The notes beneath the pieces are model-generated. The model had not been told where the DNA came from. It saw only the letters and a list, made by a program, of their open reading frames with translations, and ran no database searches. From positions 62,001 to 126,000 of the forward strand of contig NZ_JAHKSH010000001.1 in the NCBI RefSeq assembly GCF_019720895.1: a stretch of 64,000 nucleotides of DNA, written 5' to 3'. Source of the DNA: Microbacterium salitolerans (lineage in GTDB: Bacteria > Actinomycetota > Actinomycetes > Actinomycetales > Microbacteriaceae). Position numbers and translations under genes: made by a program. Of this stretch, positions 25,448 through 34,733 are shown in pieces; position 1 is the first letter of the stretch; each line of letters starts with the position of its first letter.

Positions 25448-26304
25448 TGGTGCAGACGCAGCGAGATGATCGGATCCTCCGAGTCGACGGGCTCTCGGTC
25501 GAGTACCGGCGGGGCAGGCGACGCACGATCGCGGTCGAGGATGTCTCGTTTCGTATGGCGGAGGGTGAAGTCGTCGGCCTCGTGGGCGAGTCGGGATCGG
25601 GCAAATCGACGATCGGCAAGGCGATCCTCGGCCTCGTCCCGGCCGCCGAAGGGCGCATTGAGTTCCTCGGTGAGGATCTGACGGCGGTGCGTCGCAGCAG
25701 GCGGCGCCAACTGACCAAGGACATCCAGGTCGTCTATCAGGATCCCTACAGCTCGCTCGACCCGACCAAGGTCATCGGATACACCCTCGCGGAACCCATC
25801 CAGGTGCATGAGCCGGCTGGTCGCGACGCGGTGCGAGAGCGCGTGCACACGATGCTCGAGCGCGTCGGTCTCGGCCCCGAGGCCGCACGAAAGTACCCTT
25901 CGCAGTTCTCGGGCGGCCAGCGCCAGCGAGTCGCCATCGCCCGTGCGCTCATCCTTTCGCCGAAGCTCGTCGTCTGCGATGAAGCCGTGAGCGCCCTCGA
26001 TCTCTCGGTGCAGGCCGAGATCATCAACCTGATCAGCGGTCTGCAGCATGAGTCGGGCGCGAGCTTTCTGTTCATCTCACACGATCTCAGCGTCGTGCGT
26101 CACGTGTCCGACACGGTCATCGTTCTGAAGGACGGACGCGTCGTCGAGCAGGGGACCGCGGAGGAGGTCTACGCGAACCCGGCCCACGACTACACGAGGC
26201 GGCTTCTCGCTGCGGCGCCCGTTCCCGATCCCGAGGTTCAGGCGCAGCGCACACAGGACCGAATTCTCATCGGTCGCGCAGACCACCGGACGCCGACGCG
26301 ATGA
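25444..26304 (+). CDS. ABC transporter ATP-binding protein (DppF/OppF-like)
   Basis: 286 residues, overlapping the fusion gene by four bases (ATGA). Walker A is GESGSGKS, Q-loop QVVYQDPYSSLDP, signature FSGGQRQR, D-loop CDEAVSALD and H-loop ISHD. It forms the ATPase dimer of the importer with the C-terminal half of the upstream fusion protein. It is shorter at the C-terminus than most OppF proteins and lacks the Cys cluster. Confidence 0.92.
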   Translation: MMVQTQRDDRILRVDGLSVEYRRGRRRTIAVEDVSFRMAEGEVVGLVGESGSGKSTIGKAILGLVPAAEGRIEFLGEDLTAVRRSRRRQLTKDIQVVYQDPYSSLDPTKVIGYTLAEPIQVHEPAGRDAVRERVHTMLERVGLGPEAARKYPSQFSGGQRQRVAIARALILSPKLVVCDEAVSALDLSVQAEIINLISGLQHESGASFLFISHDLSVVRHVSDTVIVLKDGRVVEQGTAEEVYANPAHDYTRRLLAAAPVPDPEVQAQRTQDRILIGRADHRTPTR

Positions 26305-26356
26305 GCGCGCGCTCGAGCGAGACAGAGGCCACAACACCCACCACCAGGAGGCGATG

Positions 26357-27256
26357 ATGCCCATTCAGAAACTGCCCGATGTCGAGCTCTGGTATGACGA
26401 GTACGGAGATGAGGGCTCTGCTGAGGTCGTGCTGTCGAGCGCGATGGGGTTCAGCGGAGACTCATATCCCGAGCGGCTCAGCGAGCCCCCGACCGACTAC
26501 CGGGTCATCACGATTCAGGCGCGCGGATTCGGGCGCTCCACCCGCGTGACCGAGGAACCGCCTGCGGGCTGGCTGGCGCAGTGGGCCGACGACGTCGTCG
26601 CCTTCGCGGATGCGAAGGGCATCGATCGGTTCATCTACACGGGGGCATCGCACGGCGCCGGGATCGGGTGGTACATCGCCACCAGGCATCCAGAGCGGCT
26701 GAAGGCGTTCATCTCCGTCGTCGGAACGCCTCACGACCGCAACGGCATCACGAACACGTCCGAGAGTCGTCGCAGGGTCATCGAAGCTCGGATGGCGAAC
26801 GACACCGCCACCATTCGCGAGCAGCTGGAGAAGCTCGGTGGGTTCCTTCACGAGGACGAGGCCGAGCGGCGCCGGACGCGCGACATCCTCATCGACGCCG
26901 CGCTGGCGAAGCACCTGGATCGCGATGACGGGGAATCACAGATCAACCAGGGCATGCCGTTCCCGGAGGCCAGGGACAATGACGCTCTCGCGGAGGTCCT
27001 GCGAACGATCGATGTTCCCGTGCTCATGCTCGCGGGAATGCGAGACGGCGTCGTCTCGCCGGAGTCGGCGCTGCGCGGTGTGCGGAACGTGCGGAACTCC
27101 AAGGCGGTCTTCTTCGAGAGCGAGGGTCACTACCTGGCAGGGGAGGTGCCGGAGCGGCTGATCCGTGAGGTGAAGGTCTACATCGACGAGCTGAACGGAG
27201 TCGCGATGCCGCGCGCTCGGGAACGCGGCGAACGGGAGAAGGTGGGCACCGTATGA
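26357..27256 (+). CDS. Cytosolic alpha/beta hydrolase
   Basis: 299 residues. I use the second of two adjacent ATGs because AGGAGG is correctly spaced for it. The nucleophile elbow is TGASHGAGIGW, the acid lies in LAGMRDGVVSP and the base His in ESEGHYLAGE. There is no signal peptide, so it would act on the material imported by the surrounding Dpp-type transporter. The next gene (substrate-binding protein) overlaps its stop. The substrate is unknown; the fold fits an esterase, lactonase or C-C hydrolase. Confidence 0.88.
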   Translation: MPIQKLPDVELWYDEYGDEGSAEVVLSSAMGFSGDSYPERLSEPPTDYRVITIQARGFGRSTRVTEEPPAGWLAQWADDVVAFADAKGIDRFIYTGASHGAGIGWYIATRHPERLKAFISVVGTPHDRNGITNTSESRRRVIEARMANDTATIREQLEKLGGFLHEDEAERRRTRDILIDAALAKHLDRDDGESQINQGMPFPEARDNDALAEVLRTIDVPVLMLAGMRDGVVSPESALRGVRNVRNSKAVFFESEGHYLAGEVPERLIREVKVYIDELNGVAMPRARERGEREKVGTV

Positions 27257-28842
27257 GCACCGTACTGCCCCGGCGCCTGATGAGGGCAGGGATCGCGATG
27301 GTCGGCGTGGCGGGACTTGCAATGGGTCTCTCCGCATGCAGCGGCACGTCCGCCGAGGGGGGATCCGCAGGGAAAGGCGACGAGAACCTGACACTGCAGT
27401 TCCGGGGAACGCCGATCAGCCTTGACCCCGCCTTCCAGGGAACGGCCAGCGGATCGGTCTTCACCGTCCTCGCCTACGACCCCCTGATCTATCAGGCTGC
27501 GGACGGAAGTCTGCAGCCCAGCCTCGCGACCGAATGGGAGTTCACGGACGAGTCGTACACGACGTTCGAGCTGACGCTGCGCGATGATGTGGAGTTCGCC
27601 AGCGGCGAGCCGTTCACCGCAGAGTCCGTCAAGAACTCCGTCGAGTACTTCCTCGATGCGGATGCCGCCAACGCGGCGCGCGTGGGCGAGATCGAAGACG
27701 TGGAGGTCGTCGATCCGACGACGGTGCGCTTCCACTACGCCGATCCTTTCTCCGGTGCGCCGTTCTCGATGACGCAGACCGTGATGATGGGGAACATCAT
27801 CGGACCAGACGGACTGAGTGACCCGGACAGTCTTCTGCTCGAGATGGACGGAGCCGGTCAATATACGTACAACTCTGCCGAATCCGTTCCGGAGTCCTCG
27901 TACGTGTACGACCGCAACGACAACTACTGGAATCCCGACGCGCAGATGTGGGATCGCATCACCGTCGACGTGATCGGCGACCCGAACGCTGTCCTGAACG
28001 CCGCGTCGACCGGTCAGATCGATTTCGGCCTCGGATCAGCGCTTCTTGCGGGATCTGCCGAGGATGCGGGTCTGGATGTGCTGACGGCGCCGTTCTACAA
28101 CTGGGAGCTGCGACTGCTCGACATGGCGGGCGAGGTCAATCCCGCGCTCGCCGACGAGCGTGTCCGACACGCGATCGCACTCGCTGTCGATCGGGAGTCG
28201 ATCGTGAACGCGCTCGGTGGCGACTACATGTCGGTGAGCGACCAGATGGTGGCGCCGGGGGTGGACGGCCACGATGACTCGCTCGGGTGGGATCACGACC
28301 CCGACGCGGCACGGGATCTCCTCGCAGAGGCAGGATATCCCGACGGATTCGAGATGACGATCGTCGACAGCTCACAGCAGGACTATGAGTCTCGGATCGC
28401 ACAGGCGGTCGCGAGCTCGCTCGGCGAGGTCGGCATCGACGTCACCATCGAGGTCGATGCCGTCAGTATTCCGTCCTTCAACGAGAAGTTGGAGAGCGGT
28501 GAGTTCGAGGCGAGCCTGTGGGCGTCGAACGGCACCGTCGGGAACACCTATCAGAGCTTTCGCTTTCAGGACGGCGCGAGCAATCCGTTCGGATTCTCGG
28601 ACGACACCATGGAAGCTCTTTATGAGCAGAGCCTGGTCGTCGACGGCGAGGAGCGGACCGAGGTCTATCAGCAGATGAACGAACGCTGGCAGGAACTCGC
28701 GTACACGGTCCCGATTCTGACCGAGCACTACGTGAACTATGCGGGGCCGCGCGTCACGAACATCAAGTCGTCTGCGGCGAATCCGGTGATGCTCCCAGTC
28801 GGTCCGCGACCAGAGGACAACTGGCAGCCGACTGGCGAGTGA
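27253..28842 (+). CDS. Extracellular solute-binding lipoprotein, family 5 (Dpp-type)
   Basis: 529 residues. The lipoprotein signal ends at Cys29 (LAMGLSAC). Family 5 features include SLDPAFQGT, the ATEWEFTDESYTTFELTLRDDVEF region, and VRHAIALAVDRESIVNAL near residue 305. It delivers substrate to the preceding permease and ATPases and ends the operon, followed by a terminator. Family 5 binding proteins take peptides and many other ligands, so the ligand cannot be named. Confidence 0.93.
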   Translation: MSTVLPRRLMRAGIAMVGVAGLAMGLSACSGTSAEGGSAGKGDENLTLQFRGTPISLDPAFQGTASGSVFTVLAYDPLIYQAADGSLQPSLATEWEFTDESYTTFELTLRDDVEFASGEPFTAESVKNSVEYFLDADAANAARVGEIEDVEVVDPTTVRFHYADPFSGAPFSMTQTVMMGNIIGPDGLSDPDSLLLEMDGAGQYTYNSAESVPESSYVYDRNDNYWNPDAQMWDRITVDVIGDPNAVLNAASTGQIDFGLGSALLAGSAEDAGLDVLTAPFYNWELRLLDMAGEVNPALADERVRHAIALAVDRESIVNALGGDYMSVSDQMVAPGVDGHDDSLGWDHDPDAARDLLAEAGYPDGFEMTIVDSSQQDYESRIAQAVASSLGEVGIDVTIEVDAVSIPSFNEKLESGEFEASLWASNGTVGNTYQSFRFQDGASNPFGFSDDTMEALYEQSLVVDGEERTEVYQQMNERWQELAYTVPILTEHYVNYAGPRVTNIKSSAANPVMLPVGPRPEDNWQPTGE

Positions 28843-28848
28843 GTCATG

Positions 28849-28884
28849 ACGGAGGGCATGTGCTCAGGTGCACATGCCCTCCGT
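28849..28884. terminator. Bidirectional hairpin between convergent genes
   Basis: A perfect 14-base stem (28849-28862 with 28871-28884, ACGGAGGGCATGTG) with an eight-base loop, between the Dpp-type binding protein gene (plus) and the CapA-like gene (minus). Confidence 0.85.
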
Positions 28885-28909
28885 CGTGCGAGAACGACGG
28901 CACGGTGTG

Positions 28910-30031
28910 TCACTTCACACGCACGACATCGCTGTCCCACGTGAACGTGGTGTCGAGGCCAGCTCTCCGCGTAATGGACTCGATGTACGTGGCGACCGCT
29001 TCTCCCTGGGCATCGTGGGGGAGGGGGACGGGGCGCGCGTCGTCGTCGATCCAGCAGGGGATGAGTCCTGCGCGGATCGAGCCGTCGTCGTCCACATCGA
29101 GAACGGCGATCGCGGTGTTCCTGCTCTCTGGGTGGAACGGGTAGGCAGGCAGTCCGGGGTCCGGCTCGAACCCGAACATCTCCTTCCGCCGCGTCGCCCA
29201 CGCCTTGAGCTCTTCCGAATCGCTGTCGGATGAGGGGGTGAGTGCCGAGGTCACCGTGACGAAGTTCCCGAGTCCGTGGTAGATCGCGCGCCCTCGGTAC
29301 ATCTCGACGCCGCGCATGATGTGCGCGTGATGCCCGATGACCGCGTCCGCCCCCGCGTCGATCGCCGCGCGCGACACCTCGTACTCGTAGTCGTCGATGC
29401 GGGCGGGCGTGTGGCCGTACCCCTTGTGGAGGGCCGTCACGACGACGTCGAGCTCCTCTTTCGCGGCGGCGATCGCATCTGTCATCCGCGCGAGGGAGCC
29501 GCGGTCGCAGAACGTGTACACCTGCGGCGGATTTCCCGGGTTCATGTCGTCGAGGTCGTAGTGCGTCAGCACCTTCACGTAGGCGGATCCGGCCTTCTTG
29601 CTTGTCGCCCAGGACTCACGTGGCCCGACGCAGTTGAAGCTGACGACGCCGATGCGCATCCCGTCGCATCGGACCACCGCCGGAGCTTCCGCGGCGGCGA
29701 GGTTGGCGCCGGTCCCCGTCGTCTGGATCCCCTGCCTCTCGGCGGCTCGGATCGTGTCCAGAACTCCTCGGGTGCCGAGGTCGTACGCGTGGTTCCCGGC
29801 GACGGTTCCGATCGCGAATCCGGCTCGTGCCATCGACGCGAGGGCTTCTGGGTCCGAGGGTGGCGAAGGGATCGTGATCCCCGCGACATCGGACTCCGTC
29901 GTGTGCGGGACTTCGATCTGACCGATCGCCAGGTCGGCGGATCGCAGTACCGGCGCGCTGGGGGCGAAATACGCGTCGTGCGCGCTCATCTGGAGGACGA
30001 TGTCGCCCACGGCCATGATTCGAGTGCTCAT
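28910..30031 (-). CDS. Cytosolic CapA-like metallophosphatase-fold protein, copy 1
   Basis: 373 residues from an ATG preceded by AAGGGG. CapA/PGA_cap motifs occur in order: MAVGDIVLQ, AIGQIEVPHTT, VAGNHAYDLG, FNCVGPRES, VVTALHKGYGHTP and the metal-binding VIGHHAHIMRGVEMYRGR with YHGLGNF. It has no signal peptide or membrane anchor, unlike CapA/PgsA of capsule synthesis, and no capB/capC genes are near. The calcineurin-like fold suggests a hydrolase on phosphate or amide bonds. A paralogue lies at 41622. It has its own TATCAA operator. Confidence 0.88.
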   Translation of the reverse strand: MSTRIMAVGDIVLQMSAHDAYFAPSAPVLRSADLAIGQIEVPHTTESDVAGITIPSPPSDPEALASMARAGFAIGTVAGNHAYDLGTRGVLDTIRAAERQGIQTTGTGANLAAAEAPAVVRCDGMRIGVVSFNCVGPRESWATSKKAGSAYVKVLTHYDLDDMNPGNPPQVYTFCDRGSLARMTDAIAAAKEELDVVVTALHKGYGHTPARIDDYEYEVSRAAIDAGADAVIGHHAHIMRGVEMYRGRAIYHGLGNFVTVTSALTPSSDSDSEELKAWATRRKEMFGFEPDPGLPAYPFHPESRNTAIAVLDVDDDGSIRAGLIPCWIDDDARPVPLPHDAQGEAVATYIESITRRAGLDTTFTWDSDVVRVK

Positions 30032-30042
30032 CTGGGCCCCTT

Positions 30043-30063
30043 AATATCAATTAGACTGATACT
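30043..30063 (-). promoter_or_regulatory. TATCAA-N5-TTGATA operator 2 (capA copy 1)
   Basis: TATCAA 30045-30050, spacer TTAGA, CTGATA 30056-30061, with AA flanking. One mismatch to the dyad of the other copies. It lies 12 bases upstream of the CapA-like start codon on the minus strand, overlapping the core promoter or leader. Confidence 0.65.
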
Positions 30064-30102
30064 AGGGAGGCGGTGGCGGAACCTCAACAGGTCGCGCTCC
30101 GC

Positions 30103-31050
30103 TCACGCCGACGACAGCAGTGCGCTCGACGCCGCGAATGTGTGGTGGGTGACGAGGGGGGCCAGATCATCGCGGGCGGGCTCGAGCATGCGCCGGAAGG
30201 CCGCCTCAGCCAAGGGGCCGAGCGAGTCGTACACGGCGGCACATACGTCGACCGCGCGATGCATCGGGAAGTCGGCTCCGAGCAGAGCATGCGGCAGGCG
30301 GGGGTCGCGGCGGCGCAGCTCGCGCCACTCGCGCATGATCGACGTGCGCAGGCGCAGGGCTTCGTCTCCGGGCCGGGCGGATCGCTCCGACATCAGCGCG
30401 ATCACACCCTCGCGACCGACCTGGTCGAGGCGACGAGCGAGCGGGGTCCACTCCGCGATGAACGCACGGTAGGCGCCCGCGAGCTCGTCGAGGCCGAACG
30501 CCGAGGACACGGCCTGCGCTTCGTCGTCACCGAGCCGAGCGTCCGTGACGACCGTCAGGTGCTCCCGGTTCTCGGACAGCTCCTCCTGGATGAGCGCGCG
30601 GTGGTCGCCCGGACGGATCCACATCCCGTCGTACAGCGGGCCGAAGCGCAGCTGGCGCAGCGTCTCACGGAGGGTGCGTCGCGCGTCGCGCTCGGCGTCC
30701 GGAAGCGAGTAGCCCACGAGGGTCCAGCGGCCGTCCCATTCCTGGGGGAGGTGACTGCGGAAGAGCGAGACCACGTGGGTGTTGATGCGCTCCTGCGTCA
30801 TGGCCGGCACGCCGTAGGAGGTCTGGCGTCCCTCCTTGACCCCGTAGAGGACGCCGCGCTGGGCCAGGCGCTGGATCGCGGCGCGCGCCCCGCTGGGTGT
30901 GACGTCGAAGGCGCGCATCAGCTCGACGAGCACGGCCGACGGGATCGGCTCGCTGCGGGCGAACCAGTAGTCGCCCAGCAGCACCATCAGCAGCTGCTGA
31001 GAACGCGGTCCCTGCTGGTGGCGCGGCAGGTTCGGCGGCGTCGCGGTCAT
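30103..31050 (-). CDS. PaaX-family transcriptional regulator
   Basis: 315 residues. The N-terminal winged helix (LLMVLLGDYWFARSEPIPSAVLVELM; SGARAAIQRLAQRGVL) and the PaaX middle domain (WDGRWTLVGYSLPDAERDARRTLRETLRQLRFG then LYDGMWIRPGDH) are clear. PaaX represses phenylacetate catabolism by sensing phenylacetyl-CoA; actinobacterial relatives sense various CoA thioesters. It follows the P450 gene by 13 bases in the same operon. With a CoA-transferase and CoA-dehydratase-like genes in the island, sensing of a CoA ester is an attractive inference. Confidence 0.9.
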   Translation of the reverse strand: MTATPPNLPRHQQGPRSQQLLMVLLGDYWFARSEPIPSAVLVELMRAFDVTPSGARAAIQRLAQRGVLYGVKEGRQTSYGVPAMTQERINTHVVSLFRSHLPQEWDGRWTLVGYSLPDAERDARRTLRETLRQLRFGPLYDGMWIRPGDHRALIQEELSENREHLTVVTDARLGDDEAQAVSSAFGLDELAGAYRAFIAEWTPLARRLDQVGREGVIALMSERSARPGDEALRLRTSIMREWRELRRRDPRLPHALLGADFPMHRAVDVCAAVYDSLGPLAEAAFRRMLEPARDDLAPLVTHHTFAASSALLSSA

Positions 31051-31063
31051 GATGCTGATTGTG

Positions 31064-32296
31064 TCACCGCGCCGGAGCGAGGGAGAGCGGCACGGAACGC
31101 GGTCCGTATTCGAGCCAGTTCATCATCTGGATCTCGCCGCTGAGAGCGAAGGACGACGTCTTCGACAGCAGAGTCTCGAGGGCGATGACGACCTCCATGC
31201 GGCCCATCGTCGCAGCGGGGCACCGGTGGGCACCCCGGCCGAAGGCCAGGTGCGAGTTCTGCGGCCGATGGAGCACGAATCGATCCGGATCCTCGAAGGC
31301 GTCGTCATCGCGATTGGCGGAGGGGAAGAGGAGCGCGACGGGCTCGCCCTCGCGCACGAGCCGCCCGTGCACCTCCACATCGCGTCGTGCCGTGCGCGCG
31401 AACACACGGTACGGCGCATGCAGGCGCAGAAGCTCCTCGGCCGCCGCGGGGATGTCCTCGGGGGTGCGGCGGAGGCGCTGCTGGAGATCGGCGTCCTGGG
31501 CGAGGTGGGCGACGCAGCTGCCGATGACGGCCTGCGGCGCCCCCATCCCGGCGACGATCATCTGCCGCACCGTCGCGATCGCGGTCTTCTCGGTGATGTC
31601 GTTCGACGGATCCCCCGCGGCGACGTGCAGGCTCGCGATGAGGTCGCGTGCGGGATCCGGATCCTCTGCGAGCCGGTCGCGATAGACCTTCTCTGCGATC
31701 TCGTACAGCTCCGTGCTGCATTCGGCGATGACGGCGTCGTCCATGTCCTGGATGGCGAAGCTGTACCGCACGCCGACCTCGCGCACATGCCGGGTGAGGT
31801 CCGGCGCGACGCCGAGGAATGCGGCGAAGCACTCCATCGCGAACGGTGCGGCGAGGCCGGAGACGCCATCGGGAGCCGCTGCCCCCAGCATCTCGTCGAC
31901 GAGCCGCTCCGCGCTCGCCCGGAACGCGCTCTCCTGTGCGCGCACGACGCTGCGGCGGAGGACGGGGTCGATCGCCTGCCGGTACGCGGTGTGCTCGGGT
32001 GGGTCGAAGTGCAGCGGTGGCCGGCGCGAGCTGCGCGGCACGTGGGGGACCACGTTCTGGACCGAGGTGATGAAGCCGTCGTCGTCCTGCGCGATCCGCA
32101 CGATGTCGGCGTAGGTGGTCGCCGCCCAGAATCCGCCGAAGTCCTCGCTCCACGGGAAGGGGTTCTCGTGTCTCAGGTCGGCGTACTCGGCGTGGGCGCT
32201 CCCGAACGTCTCGTCGAGCGAGGGCGACCACTCGGAGTCGCGCTGTGCGCGTTCGCGCGTGTCGGCGGATCCGTATCCGAAGGGGCACTCTGCCAT
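31064..32296 (-). CDS. Cytochrome P450 with altered I-helix
   Basis: 410 residues. The heme-binding loop FGRGAHRCPAATMG places Cys359 as axial ligand. The ExxR motif is EELLRL. In the I-helix the usual acid-alcohol pair (AGxE/DT) is replaced: VAGMGAPQAVIGS has Gly and Ala at those positions. This pair normally delivers protons for oxygen activation, so the enzyme may use substrate-assisted chemistry. It starts one base after the permease gene, with AAGGTGA as ribosome site. No ferredoxin or reductase gene is nearby. Confidence 0.94.
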   Translation of the reverse strand: MAECPFGYGSADTRERAQRDSEWSPSLDETFGSAHAEYADLRHENPFPWSEDFGGFWAATTYADIVRIAQDDDGFITSVQNVVPHVPRSSRRPPLHFDPPEHTAYRQAIDPVLRRSVVRAQESAFRASAERLVDEMLGAAAPDGVSGLAAPFAMECFAAFLGVAPDLTRHVREVGVRYSFAIQDMDDAVIAECSTELYEIAEKVYRDRLAEDPDPARDLIASLHVAAGDPSNDITEKTAIATVRQMIVAGMGAPQAVIGSCVAHLAQDADLQQRLRRTPEDIPAAAEELLRLHAPYRVFARTARRDVEVHGRLVREGEPVALLFPSANRDDDAFEDPDRFVLHRPQNSHLAFGRGAHRCPAATMGRMEVVIALETLLSKTSSFALSGEIQMMNWLEYGPRSVPLSLAPAR

Positions 32297-32297
32297 G

Positions 32298-33935
32298 TCA
32301 GATCACCTTCTTCCGCGCCCAGCGCGCGACGGCTTCGAGCCCGACGACCACCACGATCAGGCCGAGGAGGATCCCCGCGGTCACCTGATAGTCGAGGGTC
32401 GCCACGGACTCCTCGAGGAGGAACCCGATCCCGCCGGCGCCGACGATGCCGAGAACGGCGGATTCGCGCAGCGACAGGTCGGACGTGAACAGGCTGTTGG
32501 CGATGAAGCTCGGCACGAACTGCGGCCAGACGCCGCTGACGAACACCTGGAGTCGACTGGCACCGGTGGCCTCCAGGGCACGCAGGGGAGCGGGATCCAC
32601 GTTCTGGAGCGAGTCGGTGAAGAACTTCGAGGCGAGCGCGGTGGCGGAGATCGTGAGCGCGAGGAACCCCGCGAAGGGGCCCAGACCCAGCGCGGCCACG
32701 AATATGAGCGCATAGATGATGTCCGGGATCCCGCGCATGACGACGACCGCGAGGCGCAGGATGATCGCGAGCGGTTCGAATCGGATCAGATGGCGGGTCG
32801 ACAGGACGGCGATGACAAGCCCGAAGACGACCCCGAACGTCGTCGCGGAGATGGCCATGAGCACGCTCTCGAAGATCCCGAGCGCGATCTCGGCGGAGAA
32901 CACGGGCGGGAAGAAGCCCTGGAGCATCTGGATCGCGGTGCCCCAGGAGCGCGCGATGCGAGCGGGGTCGATCGAGAGCTGGGTCAGCGCGATGAGAAAC
33001 ACCGCCGCGGCCACGCCGCTTCCGGCGACGTGGAGCGTGCGCGTCCGGTTCCACCCGAGCGCTGCGCGGTCCTGGCGCGCGCCGTACAGCTGCGCGGCGG
33101 TCGTCTCATCGGCGTGCTCGGCTGTGGCTCGCTGGGCGAGATACGAGATGAGCTCGAGCGCCAGCAGCATGGCGACGATGACGACGATGATCCCGGCCGC
33201 ACGCGGGTAGTCGAGCGAGCCGATCGCGGTCTGCAGGGCGACGCCGATGCCGCCGGCGCCGACGAGGCCGAGCACCGCCGAGGCGCGGATGTTGATGTCG
33301 AGACGGTAGAGCACGAGCGAGGTGACGGCCGGCAGCGCGCGGCTCAGCGTGGTCGCCACGAAGTTCTGGGCGCGTCCTGCTCCCACCGCCGCGACGGCGT
33401 CGCGCGGGTCGGGCGCCTGCTCGTCGAAGACGTCGGCCATCATCTTGCCGATCATCCCCACGGAGTGGACGGCGATCGCGAGTGCCCCCGCGAGCGGGCC
33501 CAGCCCGAACAGACGCACGAAGATGATCGCGAAGATCAGCGACGGAATGGCGCGCGTGACGACGATGATCGCGCGCGCCAGCCATTGCACGAGCCGCGGA
33601 CCGCTGAAATGACGGGACGATGCCGCCGCGAGGAAGATCGAGGCGATCGTCGCGAGTCCGGTCCCGGCGATGGCGATCCAGAGGGTTTCGATGGCCAGCG
33701 AGAGGAGGCTCGGCAGATCGCCGGTCGTCGGCGGCACCATCCGCTCGATGAGGCGGGCGATGTCGTCCATGCCGCTCGCGAGTGCGGCGGGGCGGATGTC
33801 GATCCACCACATCCCGAATGCGGTGACGAGCAGGTAGGCGAGGGGGATCGCGGCCGAGCTCAGGGCGCGGCGCCGTTGCGCGATGGCGGCCGCCCGCGCC
33901 GAGGGGGGCGTGAGGGTCGCGGTCACGTCAGGCAT
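32298..33935 (-). CDS. phnE: Tandem PhnE-type ABC permease (two permease domains in one chain)
   Basis: 545 residues. Two homologous permease halves are visible: residues 1-265 (EAA-like loop DPRDAVAAVGAGRAQNFVATTL; VLGLVGAGGIGVALQTAI) and 290-545 (DPAPLRALEATGASRLQVFVSGVWPQF; VLGIVGAGGIGFLLEESV). PhnE permeases are normally single; fused pairs are known in some actinobacterial and marine transporters. It is preceded by the ATPase (8-base overlap) and binding protein of the same system. No phosphonate degradation genes are near, so the cargo may be something else. Confidence 0.92.
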   Translation of the reverse strand: MPDVTATLTPPSARAAAIAQRRRALSSAAIPLAYLLVTAFGMWWIDIRPAALASGMDDIARLIERMVPPTTGDLPSLLSLAIETLWIAIAGTGLATIASIFLAAASSRHFSGPRLVQWLARAIIVVTRAIPSLIFAIIFVRLFGLGPLAGALAIAVHSVGMIGKMMADVFDEQAPDPRDAVAAVGAGRAQNFVATTLSRALPAVTSLVLYRLDINIRASAVLGLVGAGGIGVALQTAIGSLDYPRAAGIIVVIVAMLLALELISYLAQRATAEHADETTAAQLYGARQDRAALGWNRTRTLHVAGSGVAAAVFLIALTQLSIDPARIARSWGTAIQMLQGFFPPVFSAEIALGIFESVLMAISATTFGVVFGLVIAVLSTRHLIRFEPLAIILRLAVVVMRGIPDIIYALIFVAALGLGPFAGFLALTISATALASKFFTDSLQNVDPAPLRALEATGASRLQVFVSGVWPQFVPSFIANSLFTSDLSLRESAVLGIVGAGGIGFLLEESVATLDYQVTAGILLGLIVVVVGLEAVARWARKKVI

Positions 33936-34728
33936 CTCGCGCGTTCCGATACACCGACCGGATCTCCGCCTCGTCCGTCTCGGCGGTCGGGGTGTCCAGG
34001 ACGAAGGATCCGTCGCGCACGGCGACGACGCGATCGGAGACCATCAGGGCGAGATCGACCTGGTGCAGCGAGCACACGACGGTGAATCCGTCTTCGGCCG
34101 CAAGCTTCTTCAACGTCTCGAGAACGGAGACGCTCGCGTTCGGATCGAGCGACGCGACCGGCTCGTCGGCGAGGACGAGCTCTGCCTCCTGCATGAGGGT
34201 GCGCGCGATCGCGACGCGCTGCTGCTGTCCGCCGGACAGGGTGTCGCACCGCTGGAATCGCTCGTCCGCGAGCCCGACTCGCTCCAGGTTCGCCACCGCG
34301 CGCTCCCGCAGTGCGCGCGGGTAGGTGGCGGCGCCGTACCGCGGGAGTCGCAGCGAGCCGAGCGCGCCCATGAGCACGTTCTCGAGCGCGCTGAGGCGTC
34401 CGACCAGGCCGAACTGCTGGAACACGAAGCCCACGCGCGAGCGCAGCCGCCGCAGATCGCGCCGCCCGCACGTCGCGGGATCGGTGCCCAGCACGTCGAT
34501 GCGCCCCGTCGTGGGCCGGTGACTGCCGTTCAGCAGGCGGAGCAGGGTGGACTTGCCGGCCCCGGAGGGGCCGACGAGCGCCACGAACTCGCCGGGATGA
34601 ACATCGAGGTCGACGCCGGCGAGCACGGTCTTCTCGCCGAATCGCATCCCGACGTCGCGCAGCGCGATCGACGGGGCCGCCGTCACGGTGCCCGGATCCC
34701 GCACGTCCTCTGCCGTCATGCTCGTCAT
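33928..34728 (-). CDS. phnC: PhnC-type ABC transporter ATP-binding protein
   Basis: 266 residues from the ATG at 34728, which lies six bases before the upstream gene's end and has GAGAGAG in front. Walker A is GPSGAGKS, Q-loop GFVFQQFGLVGRLS, signature LSGGQQQR, Walker B LVLADEPVASLDP and H-loop SLHQVD, all typical of PhnC. It powers the tandem permease that follows with an 8-base overlap. Confidence 0.93.
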   Translation of the reverse strand: MTSMTAEDVRDPGTVTAAPSIALRDVGMRFGEKTVLAGVDLDVHPGEFVALVGPSGAGKSTLLRLLNGSHRPTTGRIDVLGTDPATCGRRDLRRLRSRVGFVFQQFGLVGRLSALENVLMGALGSLRLPRYGAATYPRALRERAVANLERVGLADERFQRCDTLSGGQQQRVAIARTLMQEAELVLADEPVASLDPNASVSVLETLKKLAAEDGFTVVCSLHQVDLALMVSDRVVAVRDGSFVLDTPTAETDEAEIRSVYRNARDA

Positions 34729-34733
34729 CTCTC

